64,000 nucleotides of DNA from Tomocerus qinae (taxonomy: Eukaryota; Arthropoda; Collembola; Entomobryomorpha; Tomoceridae). The notes beneath the pieces were generated by a model. That model did no database searches, was not told where the DNA came from, and was given only the letters and a program-made list of their open reading frames with translations. The stretch covers positions 19,654,001-19,718,000 of the forward strand of contig CM034546.1 of assembly GCA_020055645.1 (NCBI GenBank), read 5' to 3'. This document shows, piece after piece, positions 1 through 12,104 of this stretch. Each line of letters opens with the position of its first letter. Positions within the stretch are counted from its first letter, which is position 1. The translations under genes and the position numbers were made by a program.

Positions 1-30
1 ATAATGAAAAAAATTAATTAATTGTTTTAC

Positions 31-2877
31 CTGTACCCGAGTTATTTCCGCTGTTAGGTGTGAAGGGTAGATTTGCATCTGATTCCAGTAAAGAAAAGCT
101 ATTTTCTGAAACTTCTCTATTTTTTTCTGTCTCTATATCTACATTTTCAACCTCCGATTTAATCGATAGATCAACATTTTTGTTCTGCTGATCCAAAATA
201 GTTAGGCCTTTGTTGTGTTTTTTCAGGTGCATTTGAAGGTAATCCGCTTTATATGCTTTGAAGGGACAATGAGAACACGATAATAATCTTTTCTTTCTCT
301 GCTCGTAGTAACGTAATTTAAAGTCTTTCGGGTGTTCTTTTTGATAATGTTCCTTTAAACGTATTATGTTTGCGAACTTAGCATCGCATTTGTCACAAGT
401 GTCGCTACGTATGTTTTTAAACATTTCAGAATAGCATTCAGCATGATATTTTCTGCAATGAAGTCGTAAACTTCCAAGGTGAGCAAATATTTTTCCACAT
501 TTTTTGCAATCTAAGGAGTTTTCCAAAGTAGCAATGTTACGTATTTTATTTTTTCGAGGAAACATGTCGAAGAATTCTTCCTTATGCTTTCTTCTGCAAT
601 GGTGGCGCAAATTTATTTCATTGAGGAAAGTCTTCATTGGGCATTTCGGACAGGAGACGGTGTGAGTTCTTTTATGTAATATTTCATTATGCTTCTTCAG
701 TTCGTTTTCGTTTAACAATTTTTTACCACATTTTTGGCAAGAAATTGGCAACTCTCCGTGGGCAGTGATAAAATGTTCTTTTAATGAATAAATCCTTTTG
801 TATGTGCGCAAACATTTTTCGCATTTGAAATTCCCTTTTCCTTTAAAATCGGGCACATATTCCGTTTCTTCGAGATCTTCAGAATTTGAAACATTTTCTT
901 CTCCAGACAAGGCCAAACTTTTATCAGCATTAACTGTTGACAGAAAAGGCATGAAATTAATTAAGGAAATTGAAATATGACAATTTTAAGCAAAATTCGA
1001 TTAAAAGAAATAAATTTACCGGTATTTTTACTGTTTAGAGATTTTTTCCTTAAAAGGCGATTAGAAAATCGTCGATTGCAATGCTGTGATTCAGGAAAAA
1101 CGATTTTTGCATCTAAATCCATGAGTGGGTCCGTTTCGTCTTCTTCAGAAAATGAATCCTCTTGAGTAAATAATGAACATTCATCTTCATTGTCAAGTAC
1201 TTCTTCATTTTCAACTTTAACTTCCCCCTCTGATAGGGAAATTTCCAATTTAGAACCTGTCCAAAAGTACAAAACGATCAATATTTCTCAGTCGTAATTT
1301 ATAATAACAACTAATAAAAGAAATCAAAATCGCCTTACCTTTGTAATCATAGCTTTTCGTAAGACAGTCTCTAATTATTTCTGTGGCTCCCAAACTAGAA
1401 GAATTTTTCTCTATTTCTTCAAGTATCTGTTGATTATTTTCAGAAGACAGAACAGCTGTTATTAATTCTTCTTGTAATGCATCAAATTGTTTTTTAAGCA
1501 GTGTAATCTGATCAAATACGCATTTAGCTCTCTTTACTAAAAACGAACAGGAATTGCACCAATCAACCCATTCACTAGGATTTCCATATTCTTCCAAAAA
1601 CTGTAGACATATGTCTTGAGGTGTTTCAAAAAATTCCCGCAGTAAAAATATGACAGTCAGTTGTCGATTTAAAGCTGTATCGTTCCCGAAATTACTGAAT
1701 TCTAAATAAAATATAAATCATATTAAATGTCAAACCTAAAAGGATAACATTATATCATCAATCATTGACTAACTACATTTTCATGTTTTAAGGTTATTTT
1801 TGGCTAAACTGCAGTTATCCGGCCAGGTTTTTTAGCACCCCAGCACCCCGGCATCCCAGCATCTTGAAAATATTTCAGATTTTGAAAAAATAGATTTTTG
1901 AGAGTTTGTTCAAAATCTGAAATATTTTCAAGGTGCTGGGGTGCAGTCAGTGTATCAAAGCGAATCTCAATTCCGCTTTATAAACTGACCTAACCTAAAT
2001 GAAAATATGGACATTCACTTTGAAAATATTCAGATTTTGAACAAACTCTCAAAATCTATTTTTCAAAATCTGAAATATTTTCAAAGTGGATGTCCATATT
2101 TTCATTTAGGTTAGGTCAGTTTATAAAGCGGAAGTAAGATTCGCTTTGATACACTGACGGCTCCTCAGCACCGCAGCACCCAAGCACCCCGGCACCACAG
2201 CACCTCAGCACCCCGACACCTTGAAAATATTTCAGATTTTGAAAAAATAGATTTTTGAGAGTTTGTTCAAAATCTGAAATATTTCCAAGGTGCTGGGGTG
2301 CTGGGGTGCTGGGGTGCCGGGGTGCTGGGGTGCTGTGGTGCTGGGGTGCTGGGGTGCCGGGGTGCTGGGGTGCAGTCAGTGTATCAAAGCGAATCTTACT
2401 GCCGCTTTATAAATTGACCTAACCTAAATGAAAATATGGACATCCACTTTGAAAATATTTCAGATTTTGAAAAATAGATTTTGAGAGTTTGTTCAAAATC
2501 TGAATATTTTCAAAGTGAATGTCCATATTTTCATTTAGGTTAGGTCAGTTTATAAAGCGGAAGTGAGATTCGCTTTGATACACTGACTGCACCCCAGCAC
2601 CTTGAAAATATTTCAGATTTTGAACAAACTCTCAAAAATCTATTTTTTCAAAATCTGAAATATTTTCAAGGTGCTGGGATGCCGGGATGCCGGGGTGCTA
2701 GGGTGCTGGGGTGCTGGGGTGCTAAAAAACCTGGCCGGATAACTGCAGTTATTTTTATATTATTAAAATTAAGTGAAGGCAATTAAACATTTGGTTATTT
2801 CAAAACTTACTGTTAATATTTGCATTGTGTCCACTTGTGGTTTTTGTGTAACATATTATACACCTTTTAACTTCCAT
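31..2877 (-). CDS. ZAD-C2H2 zinc-finger protein, 5' part (runs off the left edge)
   Basis: Probable nuclear DNA-binding transcription factor. Exons on the minus strand are 2877..2811, 1701..1339, 1256..1020 and 933..31; every intron is phase 1 with GT-AG ends. The first exon gives MEVKRCIICYTKTTSG and the second ends its domain in WCNSCSF, so the two CxxC pairs of a ZAD dimerisation domain are split by intron 1. Exon 3 is an acidic linker. Exon 4 carries six C2H2 fingers (starting CEKC, CQKC, CPKC, CKKC, CDKC, CSHC). A donor at 29-30 shows that coding continues left of the window, so the 3' end is missing. The gene is a tandem paralogue of the one at 4380-8512, with the same exon structure and phases. 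Intron 1 is enlarged by a foldback element. ATG 2877 is chosen because the homologous ATG in the paralogue sits at the same place. Confidence 0.85.
1802..2748. mobile_element. Foldback/hAT-like non-autonomous element in intron 1
   Basis: A 947-bp insertion bounded by an 8-bp direct repeat TTATTTTT at 1794-1801 and 2749-2756. The ends are inverted copies around CTGCAGTTATCCGGCCAGG. Inside are arrays of GGTGCTGGG/GGTGCCGGG in both orientations and a nested palindrome (about 1945-2155, repeated about 2370-2590) centred on AAAATCTGAAATATTTTCAA. The equivalent intron of the paralogue (8279-8445) has only one TTATTTTT and no insert. No coding capacity is seen. Confidence 0.8.
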
Positions 2878-3110
2878 TACTGACTGACTTTTATCAAAAA
2901 CTGCAAAAAAGGTAAGGTGATTTTTTATTGATTTTTATGGTTTGGCTGACAGAAAAAGGAATAGAAATAAATCAAATTTAGCGGTGAAGGGACAAAGTTT
3001 GAAATTGAAATAGACACGCGCCCAGAAATCATTAACACATACGGAGCATTCTGAGATTCAATTCCAGTGAAACATTGGCAAATATTCCATTTTTAATTCA
3101 AGATTTTAAT
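2878..3110 (-). promoter_or_regulatory. 5' flank shared with the paralogous zinc-finger gene
   Basis: Upstream of ATG 2877 the sequence aligns with the flank of the second zinc-finger gene (8513-8730). The best-kept block is GACACGCGCCCAGAAATC (from 3013; copy from 8637), which is unchanged while the rest has diverged. This looks like a duplicated promoter with a constrained core. No clear TATA box was seen. Confidence 0.45.
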
Positions 3111-3592
3111 TTTCGGTAATAATTACTACTAATTACTATATTACTAATTACCGCATACTTTACAGAAATGCAAGTCGATTGTTTTGAAAAATACTGCAAA
3201 ATAAAATATGAAAATGAATGAACGAGTTGGCTATTCACGCAACACCCGTTAAACGATACACTGAGAAACTAATAACTATGGAAATTTTGTTGTTTCATGA
3301 ATTTAGAAGCAGTAGTTCGAATAATATTTCAAATTAATGAGGATTTTCCTGTAAACTAAAGGGTTGTGAACTGCACAACAATTTATTGCGAGCAAAAAGT
3401 ATTCGTCTTCCAAGTCTTCCATTTTCATTTACGGATAAATTCATTAGGTACACTTATTCTGCAGAAGGCAAACAGCCCTTATTTCAGAATTGTTAAAACA
3501 GTAATTGTAGTAGTAATATTGCAGTTGAAATTATTTTGGCTTTATTAGATATCTTTTTGCTTGAGGAGAGCATAATATTTATTAGATGCAGT

Positions 3593-3690
3593 AAGCCATT
3601 TTATCATGGCTGGCTACAAAGTAACAAACCATTTTATCATGGCTTGATAAATTGTAGCAGCCATGATAAAATGGCTTGTTACGTTGTAAT
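3593..3690. repeat. Small hairpin repeat
   Basis: Arms at 3616-3644 and 3659-3687 are near-perfect inverted copies containing CCATTTTATCATGGCT. A further direct copy of the core lies at 3594-3611. The rest of 3111-4345 shows no gene that I can support. Confidence 0.6.
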
Positions 3691-4379
3691 ATTCAGCAGA
3701 CGATATACTGAAATGCTTCTATAAATGTCTCACCCGTCCATGATTTTAGTTAAGGGGTAAAGGTTTACGGGTAGATAAAAAATATTTTTATTGACAAAGT
3801 ACATTTTATTTGCAGGAAAATCTCTATCTTTAGTTAAGGAATAAACTAAACTTTTTAAAATGAAGTTATATTTCAATAAATAAATGTTAAGACACTAAGA
3901 TGGGGACAGACAATTGATTTGCATAGCTAATTACGACACACGCATTACGTGAATGGGAGAAAAGAGTCCATGATTTCATAAAAAATTGGTGAAAGTATAT
4001 TGATGCAAATTTTCACCATTCAGACTAAAGTTCCCCCAAGATAAACTAAATATTCTATGCGGTATCCCTACTATATAAATGTCTTTTTAGTTGCGGTGCT
4101 CATATTGTTAGGTATATGGGTCCTAGTTTTACATATGATATCAAATCTTTTGCGCTGGTATAGATTATGGATTTTCTAAGTTCTCTATTATTGTATTTAA
4201 AAGTTTGTATGATTATCTACTTCATAAGCAAAAAAATGAAGTACAAACACGGATCTCAAATAAATACATGTTTTTTTAAATTGTAAATATAATATTGTAC
4301 ATCATAGGAACAATAAGGAACTAAATACAAAAATTTAAAATAGTGTTTATTAACAGAGTATATTAATTGGGAGGGATCA

Positions 4380-7300
4380 TCACAACGTCTTTTCAATCTT
4401 TTCCTGTTCAGGAGGAACTTCTCCTTTTCTCTTGTGTGAACGCATATGAATATACAAATAATTCCTGACTGGAAATCTTTTATGACAAACTTTACATTCG
4501 TAGGGTTTCGTTCCATCTGAATGAACACCTTGTTCATGTCGTTTCAACCTGCCACTGCATGCAAATTTCTTGTTACACTTTTTGCAGGGAAAAGGTCTCT
4601 CATTTCTGTGGACCGCTCGGATGTGCATTTTGAGTATAGCAGCTGTTTGGAAAGATTTTCCACATTCTTCGCATAATTCCGTTTTCTCACCATTATGACT
4701 CTGTAAATGAAGTTTCAAGTAGCTCTGGAAATCGAAGCCTCTATTGCAAACTGGGCAAAAATATTTATGCTGTCCTAAATGCTGATTTCTAACATGAGTT
4801 TTTAAATACGAAGGAGTTTCAAACATTTTTCCACAATATTCGCATTTGAAAGGTTCAAGGCCCAACTGTTCGTAGTGTTTACTTTGTTGATGATTCCTCA
4901 GCACTTTAATGTTTTTGAAAGTTTCCCCACAAAAGTCACATACATAGGGTCTCAGGTTAAGATGTGTATTGATATGGTCTTCCAAGTAATTTTTTGTAGT
5001 TTTAAACGGGCAGTGAGGACATGGATAGACCTTCTTAAATTTATCACTGTAATATTTTAGTTTAAATACTCTGGGATGATCTTTTTCATAGTGAGATTTC
5101 AAATTTTGTCTAGTGGGGAAGCTTTCATTGCATTCAGTACAAGTCTTATCGTCGGTTGTTTCAAATATTTTAAGTTGACTATCAGGGTGATAATTTTTAC
5201 AGTGCGATTTCAAAGTCTTTAAGCATACAAACTTGCTTTCACATATTTCACAAGCGACAGTCTCTTCTTCGGTCAGAATCGATGGGTTAGCTTTTGTACA
5301 TGGAACGATTTTATCGCATTCTTCCAGGTGAAACGTTCTGCAATGTGCCCGAAGACTTTTTAGTGAACTAAAAATTTTCGTGACGCATATCGGACATGAA
5401 ATTTTTTTAGCTTCGTTGTGGTATTTTTCTTTGTGTATTGTCATATGATATTCATTAACAAGTTTCGCACTGCATTTATCGCAAGACAGCGGAAGTTCGC
5501 CATGAACATTTAAATAATGTTCTTTGAGACTGTAGACATCTGTGTAGGAATTTGGACAACTTTCACATTTTAATCTTTTGTCAATTAAATTGTGGCTCAT
5601 AGTTGTGTTCAGGTTTGACAAAGAACCTTCATTTGGAATCGATCGTAACCCTAATTCAAAAAATATGCCAATAAACCTAAAACATTTATATATATTGTCA
5701 GAACATAATGGAGAAAAATAAAGTTTCATTTTTCTTACTTTCATATTCAGTTAAAGCCGTTTTTGGTGAAGACCCAGGGAGTGATGCTGAATCTGTGGAT
5801 TCCTGATTGGTAAAAAGATCTTTTTCGGCAGATGAATTTAGGTTATTGTGATTGCTGATATGAATCGCCAGATAAGTCTTGTTTGTAGTTTTAAAAGGGC
5901 AATGAGGACAGCGAGGTATATTACCCTCATAGTATTTAATATGGTAATATTCCAGATGCTCCTTTTGGTAATGTAATTTCGTCTCTTGTCTGTTTCTAAA
6001 CTTCTTGTTGCATTTGTCACAAAACGTTTTATCCTCTTTGCTAAACATTTTCTCGTAATATTCAGGATGATAATTTTTACAGTGTGCTTTCATGGTTTTT
6101 TCACATACAAATAGATTTCCACACTTTTTACAAGGAACAGAGTTCTCCAAAGTAGCAGAACGTGCTGTCGCTCTTTTTGGAGGAAAAATTTCTTTGAATT
6201 CTTCTGGATGTTCCTTTCTGCAGTGTGCCCGTAAACATTTTTCATTTGCAAAACTTTTGGCAGGGCATATTGGACATGGAACCTTACGAGAGTTGTTGTC
6301 GTGATTTGTTTCATTGGGTTTCCATAATTTTTTACCTTTACATTGTCTACGAAATTTTCGCCTCTTACCTGGATTATAATTGTCTTCTGAAGAAATAATG
6401 TCTTCCTCAGAAAAATCAGGGTCGTCAAAATCTTCATCTATTAAAACATAAAAACAAATTTTGCCTTTATAAAATTGTAATGATTTTTCTAAATTTTACT
6501 AAAAATAGAATATACTTAATTAAGTGCAATATTTTTGTAATAAAATTGTGTTTTAGGAACAAGAACAATAAAAAAGGTAAATTAATTGTTTTTACCTATA
6601 CTCGGATTACTTCCGCTGTTATTATCAAGTGTGAAGGGTAGATTTGCATCTGGTTCTAGTGAAGAAAAGTTATTCGTTGAATCGTTTCCAATATTTTCTG
6701 TCTTTATATAAACATTTTCAACCTTGGATGTAACCGATAGATCAATATTTTTCTCTGGCTGATCCAAATTAATAGTTGGTAGAGATTTTTTGTGTTTTTT
6801 CAAGTGCATCTGAAGGTAATCTGCTTTAAATGTTTTGTAGGGACAATAAGAACACGATAGGAATCTTTTCTTTCTCTGCTCGTAGTAACGTAACTTAAAG
6901 TCTTTCGGATGCTCTTTTTGATAATGTTCCTTTAAACGTACTCTGCTAGTGAACTTTACATCACACTTGTCACAAGTGTCGCTACGTATGTTTTTAAACA
7001 TTTCAGAATACAATTCAGCATGATATTTTCTGCAATGAAGTCGTAAACTTCCAAGATGAACAAATATTTTCCCACATTTTTTGCAATCTAAGGAGTTTTC
7101 GTAAGTAGCAAAGTAGCGTCTAGTTCTTTTGGGGGGAAAAATTTCTAAATACTCATCGTTATGCTCATTTCTGCAATGTTGGCGCAAAGTTTTTTCATGG
7201 AGGAATGTTTTCGTCGGACATTTTGGACACGAGACGGTGTGAGTTCTTTTATGAAATCTTTCATTATGTTTCTTCAATTCGTTTTCATTTAGCAATTTTT

Positions 7301-8512
7301 TATTGCATTTTTGGCAGGAAAATGGCAACTCTCCGTGGGCATTGATAAAATGTTCTTTCAATGAATAAAACGTTGTGTATTTGCGCAAACATTTTTCGCA
7401 TTTAAAATTTCTATTTCCTTTCAAATCGGACACATTTCCCGTTTCTTCTGGATCCTCCCCATCTGAAACATTTTCTTGCCCAGCCAAGGTAAAACTTTGA
7501 CGAAAACTATCTAATGACAGAAAATACATAAAATCAATAAAAGCAAATGGAAATATGAAATTTCTTTTAGTAAAAATCGATTAAACGAGAAATAAATTTA
7601 CCGCTATCTTTCCTTTTTACAGATTTTTTCCTTAGACGACTAGAAAATCTTCGATTGCAAGGCTTTGATTCAGGAAACAAGATTTTTGCTTCTAAATCCA
7701 AAGGCGGATCAGTTTTATCTTCTTCAAAAGTTGAATCTTCTTGAAAAAATAATGAACATTCATCTTCATTATCAAGTACTTCTTCATTTTCAACTTTAAA
7801 TTCCACCTCTGATTGAGAATTTTCCAAGTTAGTGTCATCTGTCGAAAAGTACAAAGCGATCAATTTTTCTCAGTTGTAATTTATAACAACTAATAGATGA
7901 AATAAATCGCCTTACCTTCGTAATTATAGCTTTTCGTAAGACAATCTCGAATTATTTCTGTGGCTCCCCATCCAGAAGAATTTTTCTCGATTTCTTCAGG
8001 AACCTGTTGATTAGATTTTGAAAACTGAATAGACGTTTTTAGTTCCTCGTGTAATGCATCAAACTGTTTCCTAAGGAGAGTAATCTGATCATATACGCAT
8101 TTAGCTCTCTTCAACAAAAACGAACAGGAATTGCACCAATCAATCCATTCACTAGGACTTCCATATTCTTCCAAAAGCTGTCGACAAATGTCTTGAGGTG
8201 TTTTAAAAAATTTCCGCAGTAAAAATATGACAGTCAGTTGTCGATTTAAAGCTGTATCTTTCCCGAAATTGCTAAATTCTAAATAAAACGTAAACAATGT
8301 TAAATGTCGAATCTAAAAGAGTAGCAATTATATCATTGACTAATCTACATCTTCATGTGTTAAGTTAAGGTTGAAGGTTATGTTATTTTTATTATTATTA
8401 AAATTAAATCAAGGAAATTAAAAATTTGGTAATTTCAAAACTTACTATTAATATTTGCATTACGTGCACTCGTGGTTGTTGCGTAACAGATTATACACCT
8501 TTTAATTTCCAT
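4380..8512 (-). CDS. ZAD-C2H2 zinc-finger protein with 22 fingers
   Basis: Complete gene, probable sequence-specific transcription factor. Exons: 8512..8446, 8278..7916, 7838..7602, 7510..6596, 6437..5739, 5650..4380. All five introns are phase 1, and the lengths sum to 3552 nt (1183 aa plus stop). Exons 1-2 form a ZAD (MEIKRCIICY then WCNSCSF), exon 3 is an acidic linker, exon 4 has six C2H2 fingers, exon 5 four and exon 6 twelve. The fingers of exons 4, 5 and 6 fall into the same ordered six-finger pattern (exon 5 lacks the first two), which points to exon duplication. The short 158-bp intron between 6596 and 6437 joins blocks that could be mistaken for two genes. A polyadenylation signal AATAAA lies at 4351..4346. 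Nothing in the sequence reveals the DNA target. Confidence 0.88.
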
Positions 8513-8730
8513 TGCTGCATGCTAATTGCATTTTAGCAAAAAATTCCAAAAATAGTAGTTTTTGCTGATGTTATGGTTCGGCTGAAAGAGAAGGAATAGG
8601 AAAAAATTGATTTTAGCGAAGTTTGAAACTGAGATGGACACGCGCCCAGAAATCATTAATTGTATAACGCAGCATTCTGTCTTAGATTCAGAGACTGACG
8701 AAGCATTGAAATAATATTCCATTTTTAATT

Positions 8731-9554
8731 TTATGATTATACTAATTACCAGGGCCGCAGCCAGAAAAAATTTTCGGGGGGCCCGACAAATAGTGAAAAT
8801 TTTAAAAACTTTTTGGTTTTAAAGCAAAAATATGACAATGAATCAACCAAAACAATTTATAAGAACTGAGCTCTATACATTAAATAGCTATATATATATA
8901 TATAGATATTTTTCAATTCATTCCTATTCTTTCCACAATTCAGTCCAATTCCGTCCAATTGAGTACAAGTCGGTCCAATTCAGTCCAAGTCGGTCCAATT
9001 CAGTCCAAGTCGGTCCATTTCAGTCCAACTCGGTCTAATTCAGTCCAAACCGGTCCAATAAAATCTAATTCAGTCAATTCGGTCCAATCAAATCGAAATT
9101 TGTAATTAAGTGAGTCGATAAGGCTTTTTCCCATTTTATAAACTGTACCTTTGTGGGCAATAAATTGAACAGCTTATATGAAACAAAATATAAGCTTGCT
9201 GTATTAACGCATTTCATATTAAATGCTTTTCAAAATTACTTCTGCCCTTTTGAATAGCTGGAGAAAGACTGCTCAAATTTTCTGCAAACAACTTTAAGGT
9301 AAAAACAAAGAAGGATTTGGTAAATGGAGAAGATCGGAAACACCAACTGACCGGAGGAAGTTTTAAAAAAGTAAAAAAAAACTGTAACCTGGCGTACCTT
9401 CAGTTCTATTTATCGTATATACAAAGTCGTGCAATAACTAATAGATCTAATGCTAACATGTCCACGGACACTACCAAATAGGTCACTGTCATACTCTGAT
9501 GGGGCAAATGGGTGAATTTAAAAGTATGAACTCTGTAATTATATCTCCGTTTTG
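8731..9554. repeat. Gene-free repeats including a 20-bp minisatellite
   Basis: About 8936-9090 is a degenerate tandem array of GTCCAATTCAGTCCAAGTCG. Around 8752-8800 is a fragment with GGGGGGCCCG like the MITEs seen elsewhere in the window. A short AT dinucleotide run lies near 8890. No gene seen. Confidence 0.6.
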
Positions 9555-10250
9555 TAGGCTGACCATAATTTGACGAAGGGAAAACGGGACCCTATATACA
9601 GTATTGTATTTAGAAGTCGATTTCGAAGGGGTACTGCCATTAAACCATATTTATATTAGGAATATCTTCCTGAAGCGCGTTAATTTTAAGATACTTTTGC
9701 CCAATATTTTAAAAAATGACATAATCGCGCGAAGCGCGATAATTTTAAGCAATTTTTGCCTTAAACAACCATAGAAAGCAATTATAATCGCGCGAAGCGC
9801 GTTTATTTTAACATCTTTTTACTGAAAATAGAGAAAAAATCTTATAATCGCGCAAAGCTGGTTAATTTTAAGTTTTGGTTGCCAAAAATGGTGTTCAATT
9901 TCCTAATAATCGTACGATGGGCGTTTTATTTTAAGGTCCTTTTTCCTAAGACGGCTTAAAGTTCCTAAGCAATTGTGTCAACCATGAAAATGTTCGGTCT
10001 TTTTGCTGTGAAAAGCCGATATATATAGTAGATTGCTGAAGTGATACCATTAATCGCGCGAAGCGCGAAAAATTTTGTTATTTTTAGTCAAAAGATTCCT
10101 TTTTTGTTCGTAGTAGTCATTAAATTAGGTATCACTCAATTTTTTCTAAAAAACGGGACGCGTTTCTGAAAACGGGACACTTTTGGGACGCCGGGACAGG
10201 TCACCAAAAACGGGACGATCCCGTTAAAAACGGGACGGATGGTCAGCCTA
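9555..10250. mobile_element. hAT-like MITE, 696 bp
   Basis: Terminal inverted repeats TAGGCTGACCAT (9555-9566) and ATGGTCAGCCTA (10239-10250), flanked by a perfect 8-bp target duplication CCGTTTTG at 9547-9554 and 10251-10258. Subterminal AAAACGGGAC boxes occur at both ends. Internally there are five degenerate copies of the palindrome TCGCGCGAAGCGCG. No transposase reading frame. The 8-bp duplication suggests hAT-type mobilisation. Confidence 0.82.
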
Positions 10251-10258
10251 CCGTTTTG

Positions 10259-10737
10259 AAATGGCTTATGTATGTACCACCAATTTTTAGGTGATGTTAT
10301 ACTCTTCCCTAAACCGCCTTCCGACTCCGTCCGACTATGTAGGACAAACTAAAACACAATTTAATCGTAATTTAAAATCTCGTTTTGATTTATCAAGACT
10401 CCCAACAGATCAATCCCCCTTGGGGCTGCTGTTCACGGGGCTTGGGTTACGCTCTGGGTGCATCACTCCTGCGTCATGTGGGGATAGGGATCGGATGCCT
10501 TAGGGATACTTGAGCTTCGTGGAGTGTCTGCTCTTTTACTCTTTTGGGTTAGTAGTGTGTCATGTTTGGATCTAAAAAGTGTTCTATGTAGCTATTAGTA
10601 TTTTCTCTTCTAAATGTCCGTTCATATCCTTGTGCTAATTACTAAAAGTGTCTTAATAATTTTCTGTAAATCTCTTTGGCTCCATGGGCAATGGCCCGAA
10701 TGGAGCGTCTCCTTTAATAATAATAATAATAATAATA
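10259..10737 (+). mobile_element. Possible retroelement 3' end with (TAA)n tail
   Basis: Sequence richer in GC than its surroundings, ending in a run of TAA triplets at about 10714-10737, as is common for 5'-truncated non-LTR retrotransposons. A short reading frame at 10291-10503 contains YVGQTKTQF, which loosely recalls a GIY-YIG motif but is too short to trust. Confidence 0.35.
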
Positions 10738-12104
10738 AATATAGGTATCAGAATGCCTTTACTACCATTGAATCTTTTAATGAGTCTCATTCCATTAAAA
10801 TTTGTAAAAATAAATTGATTCTAAAACTATTTTGAAACTAAAAATTTCCAGAAAGTCTTAATGCATTTTAAGTCTCCGAATTTATCCTTGTTCCCAAAAA
10901 GCCCGTTTAGGAAAATCAGTTCTAGAATCATTATTAAAATTTCGTTAAGGGTGTTTGTAACAATTTTCATCAAAATCAGTTGTGATCAATTTTTTCAACA
11001 ATTTGTCAAAAAGGAATTCAGTAATTCGCAGAAAAATGCAAATCTACCACGTAAAAGCAAAGTTGCGACATCGTCTTGGAGTTCTTTTGTTTTTTCAGCA
11101 GAGTATCTTCCGGTTCTGAATAAGTCCATCTAGAAGCCTAATGAGAAATTCTAATAGTCGCGTGGCAATTCTAACCTGACCTATCTAAGTACCACAACCG
11201 GGTCAAGAAGCCTATATCTACTACGCATATTATACTCTACTCTCCTACTAATATTAATAATTTAACTCTGATATTTTGAAAAGTGGACATCGTGATATTC
11301 ATTATAATTATAACCTCATCCACAATGGTCGTTCAGTAAGGAAATTGCACAAAAGTGTAAAAGTTAGCTTGATTAAAAGTTAATGTTTTATCTTACTAGC
11401 TTTATGGTATATGGGATATGAAAGGTTATGCTAAAATGGTAAGGTCGTACTGATTAGCACCCATGATTCACGACTATGTTAACTTCTGTGTACTGCACTT
11501 AGTGTTGTTATGTCATAATGTTTGGGTGACACACGAATGCATGTTATCATTATATGCATACCTAATTGCTTTGTATAACGTCAATAACGTGACTTTATGA
11601 CTTTATTGTGATTTTTGCACATTCTAAAGCCCCTACTGAGAAAAGGTATTACAATTTCATTATCGCTATCAGCTAATGGCATTTTTTATTGTCAGGAAAT
11701 AGAAATAATAAATTTATTACAATTTTTTATTTAGTAACCACGTGTAATGTCTGGGTATTAGCACTGATCCCATTATTCTGGAGAAAACGAATCCAAAAAT
11801 CCTAGTACTTACGTCTGACTATGTGATTTTTTTCAAACTTTGCTTTACTTTGCTCATGATAAACACTAGTCCAGAACAGCTTTTGTAGTTTTGTGTCTGT
11901 CATAAATGTTAAAACATTGTAAACAAGCGTGCCTTATCAGAAAACTAAATAAAAATAATTGCCGACTTTATCTCACTCTGAAATAGATTTCCCTTATCAA
12001 CGACCTTGTCTCTACAGACACAATTTTAGTCTGCTTGTATACATGCACTTCTAATAGTTATTTTTACTTGATTAATTTAAAAATTTATCATAATCGGAAA
12101 AATT
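10738..12104. other. Intergenic, nothing recognised
   Basis: AT-rich sequence between the repeats and the first lectin gene. An open frame at 10861-11133 lacks recognisable domains and looks like chance. Confidence 0.5.

Noticed and set aside
4256..4537. Open frame overlapping the zinc-finger gene's 3' end
   Set aside because: It is an alternative frame of the last zinc-finger exon and untranslated region, with no domain.
6090..6437. Basic open frame on the minus strand
   Set aside because: It is out of frame with exon 5 of the zinc-finger gene, whose correct frame carries C2H2 fingers and matches splice phase on both sides.
6438..6595. Boundary between two separate zinc-finger genes
   Set aside because: Phase-1 donor at 6595 and acceptor at 6438 join the blocks, the total length is divisible by three, and no start codon or promoter lies between them.
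10291..10503. GIY-YIG endonuclease of a Penelope-like element
   Set aside because: Only a few residues (YVGQT) fit; no other motif or reverse transcriptase is nearby.
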